From assembly GCF_024139115.2 (NCBI RefSeq), contig NC_085140.1, forward strand, positions 336,041,099 to 336,105,098: a stretch of DNA of 64,000 nucleotides. Reading direction: 5' to 3'. The notes below the pieces were generated by a model. It worked only from the letters and a program-made list of their open reading frames with translations. It ran no database searches and was not told the DNA's origin. Position numbers and translations under genes: made by a program. The stretch is from Armigeres subalbatus. Its lineage: Eukaryota; Arthropoda; Insecta; Diptera; Culicidae. Every line of letters starts with the position of its first letter. The first letter of the stretch is position 1. This document shows positions 59,650 through 64,000 of the stretch, one piece after another.

Positions 59650-62515
59650 ATATGTTAAGGATGCTGCTCTGCATCACCACTCAAAGTTCCAAGCAAGGAC
59701 GTCCGTTGGATCACATTCGTAAAATTAGTGCGTCAATTATAATCTGTGACGCGGCAACCATCTTAGTGCTATTAGCGTAGACCCACCCATCGTGACAAAG
59801 TCGCATATCTGAAGGGAGGGATTTGTAATCTAATATTTGGAAATTGGTAAAAAGGTTTTTTTTAGTTTTCTGGAATATCATCATTCCTACACTTTATACT
59901 ATGTTTCCAAGCAACTAGTAGGTTCTTAAATATTTGGGAACTCCTTTTCATAAACAGTGTCCAACCAATCTTTTAATGGTCATACGAGCTGAGTCCACTA
60001 ACCGCAACTATTTCTGCACGCTCCGGTAATGTTCGCAACCGCGAAAAGAGAAAATACAGAAAAAATGGTTAATTTTACGATGGAATTCTTTGGAATTAGT
60101 GCCCGTTCGTATACTCGTACTCATTTGACTTAAATCAACTTAATTTAAAAATGCAAATTTAGCTCTTCCGGATGCATTCTCCAAATATGTGCTGGGATTC
60201 TTCCCTCTATGTAAATTCACCATTACTTGGTCAGCCCGGCAAATACTGGGTCCATTTGCTAAAGGCATCCCGTCGAATGTTCGCCGACAACATGTGAACG
60301 GGTCCAAAACGAGTAAGCCAAAGTGGTTTCCGAGAGGACGAAAAAAAACTGCATCCTATTTCCTTATTACGCAAACAAAGGCGGGAAATCCCTCCAAGAT
60401 TGTAGGACGACGATGGTGATGATTCGGTGCGACTACGGTTTTTGTTCAGACATGTAGGTAGGTATCCGGGAAAGATAATCACGGAAAACTATGTGCGGGA
60501 TTTTGTCGTTGCATCACCACCGCTCAGATCTGATTCCTACAGGGTGGATGTTGGAATGCCGAAAAGCGAGAAAATGCAACTGGCGAGAGAATGAATGAAC
60601 TGACTGCCGCCGGTAGAAAGGATTCAGGCGAGCGGAAAATTAAGCCAAATTGCATGCACATAATCTGGATTACAAATTTATGCACTTTGGGCGCTTTCTT
60701 GTTGGGAAATGTTTTCAAGGAAAAGCGAACTGATATGTGGATCATTTGCGAAATGTGATTGCTACGCACAAGAGGCTTCAATCAAATCGATCATCATCGT
60801 TTGGTAAGTCTTAAATTGAAACTACAATGATTGTGATAGATTTAAAAAGGTCAAAACTCAAAACATTGTATAAACCATCGCCTAAAGACATTGCAAAAAA
60901 GTACTCCGAGAGATGATGGCAATCTCCTGTTATCACGTCGGATGCGCCGATTGCCACCAATGCATTAATCGCGTACATTAAGTCCGACAACACGAACACG
61001 TCGCATGGGTTTTATTGGAACTTTAATGAAATTGAGAAATATTTCGTACAATACTTCATAGTTGAACTGAAAGAAGTGCAAAAGAAAAATTGTTTAGTTG
61101 CTACCTTAAAACTTGTTCTAACCAGGTTAGAACCTTTCATTTCACAAAAATATAAACTAATACAAAAGTGAAACGCATAAAAATTTCACATGGATATCTT
61201 TTACAAACAAACGAGAACTTGCATAAGTATTGTACTGCCCATTAAGACATAACTTCTGTTTATATTAATAGAAAACCCAACAAATATGAGACAGCTATGC
61301 TTGCGGCGACAATATAATAAAGCTTCAAATTTAGCATTCCTGTACTCATTAGTTATCAAGACTTGAGTACATTATTGAACGTACCACCTGTTACATTTAT
61401 ATTTACGATCCTTAATTAAAAGAAAAGAGATGATTTCAGTTATTTTACCATTCTGATTCACTGTAGATTCTTCTCCCCAACAGATTCCGCACCCATCAAC
61501 AATTCAATTAAGATCCACCAATAACCCTTCAAGACCAAACAGAGGTACATTTTTTTCATATTTTTATGAATTTGGTTCCGTTCCTTCCTCGATTTAAATG
61601 ACAAACTCGTTAGCTTTGTCGCTTAGTGCGTGTACAGTGCGCTTGGGATGTCTGGCTCACATTGCGTTGCAATGCAAGGCGCAGCCAATCCCCTGCTGAT
61701 CAATGTGGTGACGGTTATTAAAACGATGGAGGCGGACGGTTTTTGTTTTTGTTCGGCTCTTTAGACCGAACAGAAAGCGGTAAAGGCCGAAGTGATGACG
61801 GGCTGTGCTAAGCGGCGGAGAAGGTTGCAATTAATTAAGACTGGCGACTTGCCGACTGGTTGAATCGTTCGATACGCAATGTTATTTGCTGTTGGGCCTT
61901 GACAGTGAACTTCATGCATTCGATGACAGTGCAGACTTTTTCTGGACCACCAGACAAGCTCCGCAGGCAATGTGCATGCTACTGGGAACGGTTTTTAATT
62001 TAAAATATGCGTAATTAGGTACAACAGTTTCCCACATTGATTGATTGTTATTTAGCTGAATAGATCTTGAACTGTAAATACACTTGTAAATGGACCATGA
62101 GTAAATGCAGTTTAAAGATTAAAGAATCGTCTAGCTTGAATGTGCGGAAACGGTATTTGGATTTTTGAGCGAGCAAGAAGGGATACCCAATTTTGAGTCT
62201 AAAAAGGTTACAATTTTTTTCAGTTTATAAAGAGGACAATTTGTATTGTCGATGTTTTTAAACCTTTAATCTTTTTAGAAATTTGGAAAAAGATCGTAGT
62301 AGTCGAAGGCATCGGACGTCTTTTTCTGTACTCGTAGCCGTCATTCTTTGTCTCAATATTAACACCTAGTTTTTTTTTTTGCAAAATTTTAAATAGAAGA
62401 TAGCGCGGAATTTGAAGCACGCATATTATTGGCGTAAAAACTTGCTTGGTGAAGCTTTTGCCAAATGCAAACCAATTTGGATGGAAGCGATCCAGATTCC
62501 GAGTCCTTCGAGTAG
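59650..62515. other. unassigned region
   Basis: Only short ORFs lacking known domains (for example 60189-60419 plus and 60231-60482 minus overlap each other). No repeat boundaries were recognised in about 2.9 kb. Confidence 0.4.
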
Positions 62516-62520
62516 TTCAC

Positions 62521-62723
62521 GCAAAAAAAGCGTTCATGAATTCGTGAACTAACGAGTTCACGGTGTATTTTTTCATGAACAACAGTCATGGATTCGGGAA
62601 TACAGTCACGTTTTCTGGAACGTTCTGGAAAACGTGACTGGTGTTCCCGAATCCGTGACTGTTGTTCATGAAAAAATACACCGTGAACTCGTTAGTTCAC
62701 GAATTCATGAACGCTTTTTTTGC
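62521..62723. repeat. 203-bp nearly perfect hairpin
   Basis: The left arm from 62521 (GCAAAAAAAGCGTTCATGAA) is the inverse of the right arm ending at 62723. Arms are about 97 bases with a loop of about 10 (TGGAACGTTC). I count one substitution (CAT versus CAC) and a small change around GAATACAG/GAACACCAG. No TSD or coding sequence was seen. Confidence 0.95.
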
Positions 62724-62729
62724 ATGTTG

Positions 62730-64000
62730 GACGAATGCTATGGAGTGGTGGACCAAGTCTACCGAGTATAGCAAGCCGCCCGGTCAGTCGATTTTGCAAG
62801 AAACCGATTTACCTGAAGAAGACCAAAGAAGCAATTATTTAACACAAATGCAAACGACGAAGTGCAAAAATGGGTTCAAACTGCTGCTTTAGTGAGCATC
62901 TACAAATCGAACCCTAATGGCTACCGGATACTGGACAGTGCTGATGACTAAGAGGATGATGGCGAAAATAAGAACGGAAAGTTTTAGGGAAGAACTTTAT
63001 GGAGATCGTTTCGTTTCTATTCGGAATCGAAACAGGATGAGCAGTGGGAGCATCGCGAGTTGACGAGCGGAAGATTTGACGCGGTGTAGCACAGATGCTT
63101 ACATACTGATCCGTACTACTACCACCCCACAACCAGAAGCTTCTTGTGTTGCTGTTCTATTTCCTTTTCCGCTTTACGGTTCTTGGCGCTAGTGGCAAAG
63201 ATCATAACAAGTTCTGGAACGGATAAACCGACGCTACCGTCAAACAATGTGGTAATCTTTCCGAGTCAGAAGAGGAATGAGGAGATCAGTATGGCGAAGA
63301 TAATGCACGAGTTGCTATGGCGTGTCCTGTGTTGGAGATGGACAAAAATTGGCTTTAATTTGGTGAGCATGTTCCAGTTCCCTACTTCTATATCATTAAA
63401 TGCTTTTTATAATTGAAAACTAAATACGTACAGGGCATCGTTTGCTGCTATTGCCGCGGATACTGTGGAAGTCCCAGGTATCCGGTTCAAGCATTAGTGA
63501 GCAACGGTGGCTCTTCTCGACCTTCTATTCCCTGAGTTGTTAGTGCGAATAAGGGCGTCCTTGTGATGTTTTGCTGTACCTGTTGTGGATAGCTAGTACA
63601 TCCTTTCCCCCACACTTCCTGAAGACATTATTTGCTTCAGAAGTGTTTCCTTTTTACATCCATAATAAAAAAGGCACCATTACGGAGCATGAGATTTGAT
63701 CAAATTATTCGTAGTACTACTTAACCAACGCTCCTGGTTGAACGAGGGGGAGGGGTAGAGGATGAAGCACACACATACACATTAATCTTTTTAGAAATCT
63801 GTTTTTTAGGCTTTTAGAAATTAAATCCAATTATCAACGAAATACTTCTAACTCTAACTCATATTCATAAAAATCTCAATTTATTCGATTTTCAACAGCT
63901 CCGCCCATCTATATTCCGTTTTCAGGCTGCCATAGGCTCTACTATTTTAAGATATAGACAAATCATTGACAGTTTGTTTCTTTCCGATCTTCTTGATGAT
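62730..64000. other. unassigned region to the window end
   Basis: Overlapping ORFs on both strands (62662-62892 plus, 62914-63132 minus, 63144-63416 plus) have no recognised domain. A small imperfect hairpin, CACTTCCTGAAG..CTTCAGAAGTG, lies near 63616-63640. Confidence 0.4.

Overview
The window looks like mosquito nuclear DNA, most likely Aedes or a close relative. It is AT-rich and almost entirely transposon-derived. It carries copies of the Feilai-type tRNA-derived SINE known from Aedes, many broken RTE-type LINE pieces, an R1-clade LINE, hAT and pogo-like DNA elements, and numerous fold-back MITEs. The only clear host gene is a spliced type II Hsp40 gene (DnaJ-1/DNAJB1 family) on the minus strand at 12794-13726. 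It has J-domain, glycine/phenylalanine-type and C-terminal-domain exons, but its last coding exon was not found.

Layout. 1-12.2 kb: decayed repeats, including four RTE fragments, a LINE C-terminus, a 152-bp tandem repeat, two minisatellites of the same 15-16 bp unit in opposite orientation, and a fold-back repeat. 12.8-14.0 kb: the Hsp40 gene and its 5' leader. 14.4-19.5 kb: a fold-back element carrying a full-length Feilai SINE, next to a ~3.6 kb hAT element whose spliced transposase gene is broken by one frameshift and one stop. A 424-bp MITE landed exactly in the terminal bases of that hAT. 20-24.3 kb: several MITEs and a LINE derivative that holds only ORF1. 24.4-36.9 kb: an interspersed element whose internal 167-bp module has expanded to about 52 tandem copies; its TG tract is interrupted by a 5'-truncated R1-clade LINE. 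37-41.5 kb: two RTE copies, one interrupted by a short retroelement with a 22-bp target duplication. 41.5-47.6 kb: mostly unassigned sequence with one uncertain 90-codon ORF. 47.6-52.6 kb: a long-TIR fold-back, a hairpin, a hAT MITE nested in a SINE, and a pogo-like element filled with a minisatellite that reverses orientation. 52.8-58.6 kb: a 5.1 kb hAT-like insertion splitting an older, unidentified minus-strand coding sequence. 58.6-64 kb: a MITE, a Feilai remnant, a nearly perfect 203-bp hairpin, and otherwise unassigned DNA.

Apart from the Hsp40 gene, nothing here looks like a working gene set. The interest lies in nested insertions with readable target-site duplications, which give a relative chronology, and in tandem repeats that have grown inside transposons. 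I saw no convincing RNA genes apart from tRNA-like SINE heads, and no recognisable viral insertion.
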